Of a stretch of DNA of 52,048 bases, positions 32,389-39,545 are shown piece after piece (within the stretch, counting starts at the first letter, position 1; each line of letters starts with the position of its first letter). The notes beneath the pieces were generated by a model. That model made no database searches, was not told the DNA's origin, and saw nothing but the letters and a program-made list of their open reading frames with translations. Origin of the DNA: JAYPUA01 sp038133845 (GTDB taxonomy: Bacteria > SAR324 > NAC60-12); assembly GCA_038133845.1 (NCBI GenBank), contig JAYPUA010000023.1, positions 1 to 52,048 on the forward strand, in the 5' to 3' direction. The translations under genes and the position numbers were made by a program.

Positions 32389-33180
32389 ATGCCGCGTCCA
32401 ACCGTTCGTGAACTGCTCAACCTCAAGGGAAAGCGTCAGCTCTCGGAGGTCCTCGTCCGCTCCGCAGAGGAGGCCATGGCCTGTGAGGCCGCAGGCATCG
32501 ACCTGCTGATCACCGTGGCCGGAGAGCGAGCCCGGCGCATCCGGGAGGCCGCTCCCGATACCTTCTTGACCATGGGGATCCTCTATGGCGACTGTGCCTC
32601 TCCCACGGAGGCGGTCCGGGCGGGATTCTCCGCGCTCAAGGATGGGGCGGATGCCGTCTATGCCTGCATGAGCCCGCCGTTCATTGCCGCCATGGCCCAA
32701 GAGGGCATCCCGGTGGTGGGACACGTCGGGCTGATTCCTCAGAAGCGGACCTGGACCGGAGGTTTCCGTGCCGTCGGCAAGACCGCTGCAGAGGCGCTGC
32801 AGGTCTATCGACAGACCCTCGCACACCAGGAGGCCGGGGCGTTTGCGGTGGAGATGGAGGTGGTGCCTCATGAGGTCGCCGCGGCGATCTCGCAGCGGCT
32901 GGAGCTGCTGGTGATCTCGATGGGCAGCGGTCCGGGATGCGACGCACAGTACCTGTTTGCCGAGGACATTCTGGGCACCAACCGGGGACACGTCCCGCGT
33001 CACGCCAAGGTCTACCGCAACCTCGCAGCGGAGCTGGACCGCCTGCAGCAGGAGCGCGTTGCCGCGTTCCGTGAGTATGCCGAAGACGTCTCCTCCGGGA
33101 ACTTCCCAACCCCCGGAAATCTGGTTTCCATGAAGCCCCAGGAGTACGAGCAGTTCATGCGTCAGCTAGAGTCAGAGTGA
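32389..33180 (+). CDS. PanB-like (ketopantoate hydroxymethyltransferase fold) protein
   Basis: This 263-residue protein belongs to the PEP mutase/PanB barrel superfamily. The second half matches PanB well: VVGHVGLIPQ, a GAFAVEMEVVP segment, the SMGSGPGCDAQYLF loop and a final FPTPGNLVSM. The first half does not. Where PanB has the metal-binding VGDSLG and ADMPF, this protein has LLITVAGERARR and TMGILYGD. A true pantothenate role is therefore unlikely, and it may be a divergent lyase or mutase. ATG 32389 has GGGAG about six bases upstream. It follows the dioxygenase by 31 bases. Its end overlaps the convergent EamA gene by nine bases. Confidence 0.75.
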   Translation: MPRPTVRELLNLKGKRQLSEVLVRSAEEAMACEAAGIDLLITVAGERARRIREAAPDTFLTMGILYGDCASPTEAVRAGFSALKDGADAVYACMSPPFIAAMAQEGIPVVGHVGLIPQKRTWTGGFRAVGKTAAEALQVYRQTLAHQEAGAFAVEMEVVPHEVAAAISQRLELLVISMGSGPGCDAQYLFAEDILGTNRGHVPRHAKVYRNLAAELDRLQQERVAAFREYAEDVSSGNFPTPGNLVSMKPQEYEQFMRQLESE

Positions 33181-34092
33181 GGCCTCTCCGGAAACGGAAT
33201 CATCGACCGGGGCCGCCTTTGTCCGGGAACGACGCTTCAGGATGTCGGCCCAGGAGACCAGAGCCACGCCGCCCAGAATGCCCGCCCCGCCAAACCAGAC
33301 CCGCGCTCCGGGAGTGTCTCCCCAGAAGATCACCGCCATCAGCACCCCGATCAGCGGCGTGAGCAGGTAGTAGGGGGTCACCCGGCTGATCGGTTGCCGC
33401 TGGAGCAGCCAAAAGTTCATGCCGTGTCCCAGGATGGAAGAGAACAGGATCACGTGCAGCACGGAGCCCCAGTTGATCCAGGTTGCCGAAACCAGCCGCT
33501 CCCACTGTCTCTCCTCGACCAAACACGAGAGCAGCAGAATCGGCAAAAATCCACACAGCCCAATCCACGCCTGCAGGGTCAGCGGATGAAGCTGCCCCAG
33601 GCGGCTGCGGATGATCAAGCTGCACACGGCCAGCACCAGCGCCGAGACGATCATGGCAAACAGGGAGTCCAGCTGGGTGAAGATCAGCGGGTCGAAGCTC
33701 ATCACTGCAATCCCGGAGAAGGCCAGCGCCACGCCTGCAAGGGTCGGCCAGGTCACCTGCTCCTTGAGAAACCAGACGGCCAGCAGCGCGGCCAGCGGGA
33801 TGTAGAGCTGAGCTGCAATCGCCAACGACGCCAAGTCTGCAGCCAGGTGGAATGCCGTCATCCCGAGCCCAAAATGAAACACCCCCATCAGCGTCCCCAC
33901 CAGCACCAGCGGCTTCAAACTCCCGACAGGCACTCTTCCCAGAAACGGCAGTAGCGGGAGCGTCAGAACCAGATAGCGCAGAGCCAGCGAAAAATAGGGC
34001 CCGAAGTGAACGACGTTGTACTTGATGGTCAGGAAACTGGAGCCCCAGGAGAGGTTGATCAGGAGAATGATCAGGAGGTGAGCAAGGGGCAC
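33172..34092 (-). CDS. EamA/DMT-family transporter
   Basis: This 306-residue inner-membrane protein with about ten transmembrane helices has two EamA repeats. It starts with LLINLSWGSSFLTIKY and has FHFGLGMTAFHLAADLASLAIAA (in part), LKEQVTWPTLAGVALAFSGI, and ISRVTPYYLLTPLIGV in the second repeat. EamA proteins export or import metabolites. It lies downstream of the GntR regulator on the same strand, 104 bases away, and may be an exporter linked to the catabolic cluster. That link is inference. Confidence 0.88.
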   Translation of the reverse strand: MPLAHLLIILLINLSWGSSFLTIKYNVVHFGPYFSLALRYLVLTLPLLPFLGRVPVGSLKPLVLVGTLMGVFHFGLGMTAFHLAADLASLAIAAQLYIPLAALLAVWFLKEQVTWPTLAGVALAFSGIAVMSFDPLIFTQLDSLFAMIVSALVLAVCSLIIRSRLGQLHPLTLQAWIGLCGFLPILLLSCLVEERQWERLVSATWINWGSVLHVILFSSILGHGMNFWLLQRQPISRVTPYYLLTPLIGVLMAVIFWGDTPGARVWFGGAGILGGVALVSWADILKRRSRTKAAPVDDSVSGEASL

Positions 34093-34196
34093 AGAGTCCG
34101 GTCCCGGGGAAGACTGCGTTCAGGGTTGAGTGATCGTCACTCAGAAGAAGGCTTTTTCCTGCAGACCGCAAGCTTTCCCTACAGCCTTGGGCCCAC

Positions 34197-34913
34197 TCAA
34201 CTCAACTCCACCCGGTAGCGGCATCCTTCGGTGAGAATCCGGGAACGGCGCCACTCCACCGGGGTGCTGTTGAGGTCGAAGGCCGTCCGGTCGATCTCCA
34301 GCAGCGGGACTCCGGGCTCCACCTCCAGCCGGCGCGCGTCGGCACGGGTCGCCTGCACCGCCCGGAGCGACTCCGTTGCCCGCTGTACAAAGATCCCAAA
34401 CCGCGACTGATAGAAGGCGTAGAGGGTGTTGGGCAGAGTCGAGGCCAACTCGTTCAACCCCGGGAAGAGGCTCTGCGGAAGGACCAGGGTCTCGTTGATC
34501 ATCGGCCGTTTCTCCAGGGTCCGGATGCGCTCCACCTTCCACACGCCCTCCTTTTCAGGCAGCCGAAGTGCCTCCTGCTGCCCCCGGGAAGGCTGCGCGA
34601 GGGCCACCCGGATCTTCTCGCTCCCCGGAATCAGCCGCTGTCCCCGAGCATCGACAATCTGGAAAAAGTGAAACAGCGAGCGGTCCGGAGTCTGCTCCGC
34701 AACAAAGGTCCCCCGCCCCTGACGGCGGATCACCACGCTCTGAGCGGCCAACTCATCCAGCGCCTTTCGCACCGTCCCTGCGCTCACCCCCAGCTCCTCC
34801 GCCAGGCGCGGCTCGGCCGGCAAGGCCGATCCCGGAGACCAGTGGCCTTCCGAAATCCGGGACAGCAGCAGGTCCTTGACTTGCGAGTAGAGCGGGCGGA
34901 AACCTTGAATCAT
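34197..34913 (-). CDS. GntR-family regulator with UTRA domain (HutC type)
   Basis: This 238-residue regulator has an N-terminal winged helix (PLYSQVKDLLLSRI, SALPAEPRLAEELG, SAGTVRKALDEL, RRQGRGTFVA). A UTRA effector domain follows, with LPNTLYAFYQSRFGI, PLLEIDRTAFDLNSTPVEW and a final CRYRVEL. Similar proteins (UxuR-like, PhnF, YihW-like roles) sense sugar or sugar-acid intermediates. It diverges from the suyAB-like cluster. A 16-base palindrome at 34990-35005 in the spacer is the obvious operator. It probably represses the whole catabolic operon. Confidence 0.92.
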   Translation of the reverse strand: MIQGFRPLYSQVKDLLLSRISEGHWSPGSALPAEPRLAEELGVSAGTVRKALDELAAQSVVIRRQGRGTFVAEQTPDRSLFHFFQIVDARGQRLIPGSEKIRVALAQPSRGQQEALRLPEKEGVWKVERIRTLEKRPMINETLVLPQSLFPGLNELASTLPNTLYAFYQSRFGIFVQRATESLRAVQATRADARRLEVEPGVPLLEIDRTAFDLNSTPVEWRRSRILTEGCRYRVELS

Positions 34914-34989
34914 CAGTTCTCTTGAGGGGAAACGTCTGTTGGACAGATTTCAAGCCTAGGGGCTTTGGAAGGAATTGTCCAATCAATTA

Positions 34990-35005
34990 TGTCTTATATA
35001 AGACA
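34990..35005. promoter_or_regulatory. Probable GntR operator
   Basis: The perfect palindrome TGTCTTATATAAGACA fits HutC/GntR-type operators. It sits between the GntR gene and the suyA-like promoter, 11 bases before the -35 element. A looser inverted pair, TTGGACA (34939-34945) and TGTCCAA (34976-34982), lies beside it. Confidence 0.7.
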
Positions 35006-35016
35006 GTAAATTTAGG

Positions 35017-35045
35017 TTGACATTGAGCCGACGGATGCCTAGAAC
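35017..35045 (+). promoter_or_regulatory. Promoter of the suyAB-like operon
   Basis: A consensus -35 TTGACA (35017-35022) is followed by 17 bases and TAGAAC (35040-35045), 36 bases before the first gene. The GntR palindrome lies just upstream. Confidence 0.6.
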
Positions 35046-35080
35046 TCTGGGGAGAGTTTTCAATTCATGCGAGGACGCAC

Positions 35081-35365
35081 ATGACAACGCACTTTATTGT
35101 TCACGAGCCCAAGGACACCGTCGGGGTCGTGGTAGTCGATCAGGTCCAGGCCGGTGAAGAGGCCACGGGCTGGATCATGGAGACGGACGAGACGATCACG
35201 ATCCAGGCCCTGGAGGCGGTCCCGCTTGGCCACAAGCTGGCCCTGACGGACATTGCCTCGGGAGAGACGATCTTCAAGTATGGCAATGACATCGGGCGCT
35301 CGATTGCGGACATCCCGAAGGGCGGCTATGTCCATGTCCACAACGTCAAGACCAAGAGGTGGTAA
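35081..35365 (+). CDS. suyA: Sulfolactate sulfo-lyase alpha subunit-like (SAF domain)
   Basis: This 94-residue protein is the small subunit of a split UxaA-family lyase. The whole chain is one SAF domain: HFIVHEPKDTVGVVVVDQV, TGWIMETDETITI, VPLGHKLALTDIA, IFKYGNDIGRSIADI and the ending VHVHNVKTKRW. This is what I recall of SuyA, which with SuyB cleaves (R)-sulfolactate to pyruvate and sulfite. The closest alternative, altronate dehydratase, is usually one fused chain. The start has GAGGA five bases upstream. It shares a base with the next start (TAATG), as expected for a stoichiometric pair. Confidence 0.8.
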   Translation: MTTHFIVHEPKDTVGVVVVDQVQAGEEATGWIMETDETITIQALEAVPLGHKLALTDIASGETIFKYGNDIGRSIADIPKGGYVHVHNVKTKRW

Positions 35366-36537
35366 TGGCCAACTTCCCTCAATCCTTCTGGGGCTACCGC
35401 CGGGAAAACGGGCGTGTTGGGGTCCGAAATCACGTCGTCATCCTGCCCGTGGACGACATCTCGAATGCCTGCGCCGAGATGGTCGGGCACAACATCAAGG
35501 GCACGCTGGCCATCCCGCACAGCTACGGACGGCTGCAGTTCGGAGCCGACCTGGAGTTGTTCTTCCGGACCATTATCGGCACGGGACGCAACCCGAACGT
35601 CGCGGCGGTGGTTGTGATCGGGATCGAGCCGGGCTGGACCAAGCGGGTAGTCGACGGCATCGCCGAGACGGGGAAGCCGGTCTCCGGGTTCAGCATCGAA
35701 GGCAACGGTGACCTGATGACCACCGCGAAGGCGGCCCGCAAGGCTCAGGAGTATGTCCAATGGGCTACCGAGTTGCAGCGTGAGGAATGCCCGCTGAGCG
35801 ACCTCTGGATTTCTGTCAAGTGTGGTGAATCGGACACCACCTCCGGGCTGGGCTCCAACCCGGCCGTCGGCAACCTGATGGACAAGCTGGACCCGCTCGG
35901 AGTACACCTGTGCTTCGGAGAGACCTCCGAGTTGACCGGAGCGGAGCAGGTCTGCGCGACCCGTGCGGCCCACCCGGAAGCCCGGGAGAAGTTCCTCCAG
36001 ACCTGGAACGCCTACAACGACTTCATCCTGGAAAACAAGACCAACGACCTCTCCGAGTCGCAGCCGACGAAGGGCAACATCGCCGGAGGGTTGACGACGA
36101 TTGAGGAGAAGGCCTTCGGGAACTTCCAGAAGATCGGCAAGCAGACAAACTTCATCGATGTCCTTGAGCCAGCCGAGGAGCCGCAGCGTGGTCCGGGGCT
36201 CTACTTCATGGACACTTCCTCCGCAGCGGCCGAGTGCGTCACGCTGCAGGCTGCCGCCGGATTCACCGTGCACCTCTTCCCCACCGGGCAAGGCAACGTG
36301 ATCGGCAACCCGATCGAGCCGGTGATCAAGCTGACGGCGAACCCCAAGACCGCCGCCACGATGTCCGAGCACATCGACCTGGACGTCTCCGGGATCCTCA
36401 AGCGCGAGATGAACCTGGACGCGGCCGGAGACGCGCTGATCAACTGCACGGTGCGCACAGCCAACGGACGCTACACCTGCGCCGAGGCCCTCGGGCACCG
36501 AGAGTTTGTGATGACCAAGCTCTACCGGAGCGCCTGA
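35365..36537 (+). CDS. suyB: Sulfolactate sulfo-lyase beta subunit-like (UxaA C-terminal domain)
   Basis: This 390-residue protein is the catalytic partner of the SAF subunit. It opens with FWGYRRENGRVGVRNHVVI and LPVDDISNACAEMV. It includes VVVIGIEPGWTKRVVDGI, SVKCGESDTTSGLGSNP, GETSELTGAEQV, SQPTKGNIAGGLTTIEEKA and FPTGQGNVIGNPIEPVIK. These blocks match SuyB, the large subunit of the (R)-sulfolactate sulfo-lyase that releases sulfite. The conserved cysteines in KCGES and further on fit an iron-dependent lyase. The sulfonate specificity is a family-level call from remembered SuyB sequences; a sugar-acid dehydratase role is the alternative. Confidence 0.78.
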   Translation: MANFPQSFWGYRRENGRVGVRNHVVILPVDDISNACAEMVGHNIKGTLAIPHSYGRLQFGADLELFFRTIIGTGRNPNVAAVVVIGIEPGWTKRVVDGIAETGKPVSGFSIEGNGDLMTTAKAARKAQEYVQWATELQREECPLSDLWISVKCGESDTTSGLGSNPAVGNLMDKLDPLGVHLCFGETSELTGAEQVCATRAAHPEAREKFLQTWNAYNDFILENKTNDLSESQPTKGNIAGGLTTIEEKAFGNFQKIGKQTNFIDVLEPAEEPQRGPGLYFMDTSSAAAECVTLQAAAGFTVHLFPTGQGNVIGNPIEPVIKLTANPKTAATMSEHIDLDVSGILKREMNLDAAGDALINCTVRTANGRYTCAEALGHREFVMTKLYRSA

Positions 36538-37554
36538 TTGCGGATCGGCATCACCGACTTTGCTCCGCCTCCCTTCGAGCTGGAGCGACAGGTGCTGGGC
36601 GCAGAGGCGGAGTTGGTCTTCTTCGGAACCCGGAACGAGCACGAGTTCCCCCAAGAGGTGCTTCCGGAGCTGGACGCGCTTCTGGTCTGGCGAGCCTCGG
36701 TCGGACCGGAGACCACGCGGCAGCTGAAGCGGTGCCGGATCGTCGTGCGCTATGGCGTCGGCTATGACGCGCTCGACTGGAAAGCCCTGGCCGAAGCCGG
36801 AATCCCGGCCTGCAACACGCCGGACTATGGCACAGAGGAGGTCGCCGACACCGCCGTCGCCATGATCCTCGCGCAGCAACGACGCGTCGTCCGCTACGAC
36901 CAGGAGTGCCGGACGTACTCCTCCGGATGGCAAGAGCACACCCGCTTCACGCGGCGCAGCTCCGAGACGTCCATCGGCGTGGTTGGGGTCGGGCGCATCG
37001 GAACCGCTGTGGTCAACCGCCTCAAGCCCTTCGGGTTTCGCTTGCTCGGATACGACCCTCAGCAGCCTTCCGGACACGAGAAGGCCGTAGGCTATGAGCG
37101 GGTGCGCAAACTCGAGGAGTTGCTGGAACAGGCGGACGTCCTCACGTTTCACTGTCCGCTGACTCCGGAGACACACGGGATGATCAACCGGGAATTGCTC
37201 TCGCGGTGTCGCCCCGGAGTGATGCTGGTGAACACGGCACGAGGGGCGGTGCTGGAGAGCCTGGAAGTGCTGGAAGAGGCGCTGCGTTCCGGACGTGTGG
37301 AGAGTGCGGCGCTGGATGTTCTCCCCCAAGAACCTCCGGACACTCACCCGCTGATCACCGCCTGGCAGGGGCAGGATGACTGGATCCGAGGGCGGCTGTT
37401 GATCAATCCTCACTCGGCGTTCTATTCCGAAACCGCATGGCAGGAAATGCGGCTCAAGGCGGCAGAGACGGTGCGGCTCTACCTGATGGAAGGGGAGCTG
37501 CGCAACCAGGTTCCGGAGCAGTTCGCGCTGCTCCCTGCAGAGCGCATGCGCTGA
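36538..37554 (+). CDS. D-isomer-specific 2-hydroxyacid dehydrogenase
   Basis: This 338-residue NAD-dependent dehydrogenase resembles the CtBP/phosphoglycerate group. It shows RYGVGYDALDW, PDYGTEEVADTAVAMIL, nucleotide-binding GVVGVGRIGTAVVNRL, catalytic Arg in NTARGAVLE and His in NPHSAFYSE. The start is TTG directly after the suyB stop, with CGGAG seven bases upstream. In sulfolactate degradation, SlcC of this family oxidises (S)-sulfolactate to sulfopyruvate. Position next to suyAB makes an SlcC-like or sulfolactate-forming role likely, but substrate residues cannot be judged here. The ATG of the kinase gene shares one base with this stop. Confidence 0.87.
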   Translation: MRIGITDFAPPPFELERQVLGAEAELVFFGTRNEHEFPQEVLPELDALLVWRASVGPETTRQLKRCRIVVRYGVGYDALDWKALAEAGIPACNTPDYGTEEVADTAVAMILAQQRRVVRYDQECRTYSSGWQEHTRFTRRSSETSIGVVGVGRIGTAVVNRLKPFGFRLLGYDPQQPSGHEKAVGYERVRKLEELLEQADVLTFHCPLTPETHGMINRELLSRCRPGVMLVNTARGAVLESLEVLEEALRSGRVESAALDVLPQEPPDTHPLITAWQGQDDWIRGRLLINPHSAFYSETAWQEMRLKAAETVRLYLMEGELRNQVPEQFALLPAERMR

Positions 37555-38462
37555 TGGCTTCCGTTGTTTGCCTGGGGATTGCGGTGCTGGACCACGTGTT
37601 CACGATGCCGGCGTTCCCCCAACGCCCGATCAAGCACTTCGCGCGCGAGTACCACATGGCCGGAGGCGGAAATGCCGGAACTGCCGCGATCGCGGTGACC
37701 CGTGCCGGAGGTTCAGCGACGTTCCTGGGGCGGCTGGGTGCCGATGAAAACGCCCGGGTTCTGCTGGCCGAGTTGAGCGAATTTGGTGTGGACGTCTCGC
37801 ACGTGCGCCTGATTCCGGGAGCACAGTCGGGCGTTTCGGCGATCCTGATCGATCAGCAGGGAGAGCGGATCATCGTCAATTATGCCGATCCCCGTTTGGA
37901 CCCGGACCCTTCGTGGTTGGAGGAGAAGCTGACGCTGCTGAAGCAGCCCAACGTTGCGGCACTGGGAGACCTGAGGTGGCAGCCGGGAACAGAAACCTTG
38001 CTGGCCTGTGCAAAAGCCTCGGGGCTTCCGGCGGTGCTGGATGCAGACCTGAGCCCGGATGCCTTCTCGGAAGGTGCTTTGCAGGCCGCCTCCCATGCGC
38101 TGTTTTCGGAGCCGGCTTTGCTGCAGTACGCGGAGACCTCGGACCGCGACGCGGCCCTGCGCTCGGTTCGACAACGACTGGGAAATTGGGTGGGCTTCAC
38201 CGCCGGAGCCGAGGGAACCTTCTGGCTGGAAGAGGGCCGGGTGCAGCACCAGCAAGCCTTTCCGATTCAGCCGGTGGATACGCTCGGGGCAGGAGATGTG
38301 TTCCATGGCGTGTTTGCGCTTGGACTGGCCGAAGGGCTGGAGGTCCCGGGCGCGATCCGCCTGGCCTCGGCCTCTGCGGCCCTGAAATGTTCCCGGACTG
38401 GAGGTCGCTCGGCGATTCCGCTACGGGAGGAAATCGAAACCTTTATGGCACAACACGGATGA
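37554..38462 (+). CDS. PfkB-family carbohydrate kinase
   Basis: This 302-residue ribokinase-family kinase has CLGIAVLDHVFTMP, the GGGNAGTAAIAVTRAGG motif near residue 40, FLGRLGADENAR and the C-terminal catalytic VDTLGAGDVFHGVF. It phosphorylates a sugar using ATP. It sits between the dehydrogenase and the LacD-type aldolase, overlapping both by one to four bases. A kinase and an aldolase together would split a ketose 1-phosphate, as YihV and YihT do with 6-deoxy-6-sulfofructose. The actual substrate is inference. Confidence 0.9.
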   Translation: MASVVCLGIAVLDHVFTMPAFPQRPIKHFAREYHMAGGGNAGTAAIAVTRAGGSATFLGRLGADENARVLLAELSEFGVDVSHVRLIPGAQSGVSAILIDQQGERIIVNYADPRLDPDPSWLEEKLTLLKQPNVAALGDLRWQPGTETLLACAKASGLPAVLDADLSPDAFSEGALQAASHALFSEPALLQYAETSDRDAALRSVRQRLGNWVGFTAGAEGTFWLEEGRVQHQQAFPIQPVDTLGAGDVFHGVFALGLAEGLEVPGAIRLASASAALKCSRTGGRSAIPLREEIETFMAQHG

Positions 38463-39469
38463 AGCTTTCCGCAGGAAAATGGCTGGGGTTGCGACGGCTC
38501 GCAGACGCAGACGGTCGGTTCAAGATCACCGCGGTTGATCAGCGCCCTCCGATCCAGAACCAGATCAAGGCCAGCCGGGGTGTTCCCGAGGCCTCCTGGG
38601 AAGACGTGGCCGACGTGAAGCAGGTCTTGGCCGAAGGGCTGGCCGCAGAGTCCACCGCGCTGCTCATGGATCCCCTGTTTGCCTGGCCTCGTGCCCACGA
38701 GGCGCTGCGGCACAATCAGGGGCTGATGCTCACGCTGGAGCATGCCGTCTTTGAGGAGACGACGGAAGGTCGAAGGTCCTGCACGATTCCGGACTGGGAC
38801 GTGGCCAAGATCAAGCGTGTCGGCGCGGACGGAGTGAAGCTGCTGGCCTGGTATCGTCCAGACGCCTCCCCAGCCGTCTGCGAGCATCAGCAGCAGTTCG
38901 TCCAGGAGCTTGGGGCAGAGTGCGCCCGATACGACATCCCGTTCCTGCTGGAGTTGCTCGTCTACCCGCTCGCCGGAGAGGCGCCAGAAGCTCTGGCCGA
39001 GCGCAAGAGCGAGCTGGTCTTGGAGAGCGTCCGGGAGTTTGCCCGGCCGGAGTTTGCCGTTGATCTGTTCAAGTTGGAGAGCCCAGTCTCCGAGAAGGCC
39101 TTGAGTGAAGGCTCTGGAGTGCAGAAAACCTTCGATGAACTCGGGCGCCTTGCCGGACGTCCCTGGGTGATGCTCTCGGCCGGAGCCAGCGCAGAGAGCT
39201 TCCGTCAAGTGCTCGTGCACGCCTACCAGGCTGGTGCCAGCGGATTTCTGGCCGGGCGCGCGATCTGGTGGCCAGCCTTTGTGCAGAACTTCCCGGACCT
39301 GCAGGCCATGCGCCGCGACCTGCAGGAGCACGGGGTACGCTACATGCGGGAAATCAATGCCTTGACCGAGGCCTCCGCCGTGCCCTGGACCGCTCATCCG
39401 TGCTACGGAGACCGGATGCAGATGGCAGAAGCCGTTCCCGAATTTGCCCGGAATTATCCCGGATTTTGA
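38459..39469 (+). CDS. LacD/YihT-type class I aldolase
   Basis: This 336-residue class I aldolase of the tagatose-bisphosphate (LacD) and sulfofructose-phosphate (YihT) group starts with GLRRLADADGRFKITAVDQR. It has GADGVKLLAWYRP, the Schiff-base lysine region VDLFKLESPVSE, and the strongly conserved LSAGAS and AGASGFLAGRAIWW. It ends in a longer tail with TAHPCYG seen in LacD-like proteins. It would cleave a ketose (bis)phosphate to dihydroxyacetone phosphate plus an aldehyde. ATG 38459 overlaps the kinase stop (ATGA). In this operon sulfofructose phosphate is a reasonable substrate; tagatose 1,6-bisphosphate is the alternative. Confidence 0.85.
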   Translation: MKLSAGKWLGLRRLADADGRFKITAVDQRPPIQNQIKASRGVPEASWEDVADVKQVLAEGLAAESTALLMDPLFAWPRAHEALRHNQGLMLTLEHAVFEETTEGRRSCTIPDWDVAKIKRVGADGVKLLAWYRPDASPAVCEHQQQFVQELGAECARYDIPFLLELLVYPLAGEAPEALAERKSELVLESVREFARPEFAVDLFKLESPVSEKALSEGSGVQKTFDELGRLAGRPWVMLSAGASAESFRQVLVHAYQAGASGFLAGRAIWWPAFVQNFPDLQAMRRDLQEHGVRYMREINALTEASAVPWTAHPCYGDRMQMAEAVPEFARNYPGF

Positions 39470-39545
39470 CTGACTGCAGGGGAGCACCCTCTGCAAAAAT
39501 GCCCTCCGGGTGAACGTCACCCGGCCCTGATTTTCGAGGAGAAAC

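Noticed and set aside
35326..37413. A long open frame (~695 codons) antisense to suyB and the 2-hydroxyacid dehydrogenase gene
   Set aside because: It lies opposite two well-supported enzymes, has a low-complexity Arg/Gly/Leu/Val-rich translation with no motifs, and reflects the GC-rich codon use of the sense genes.
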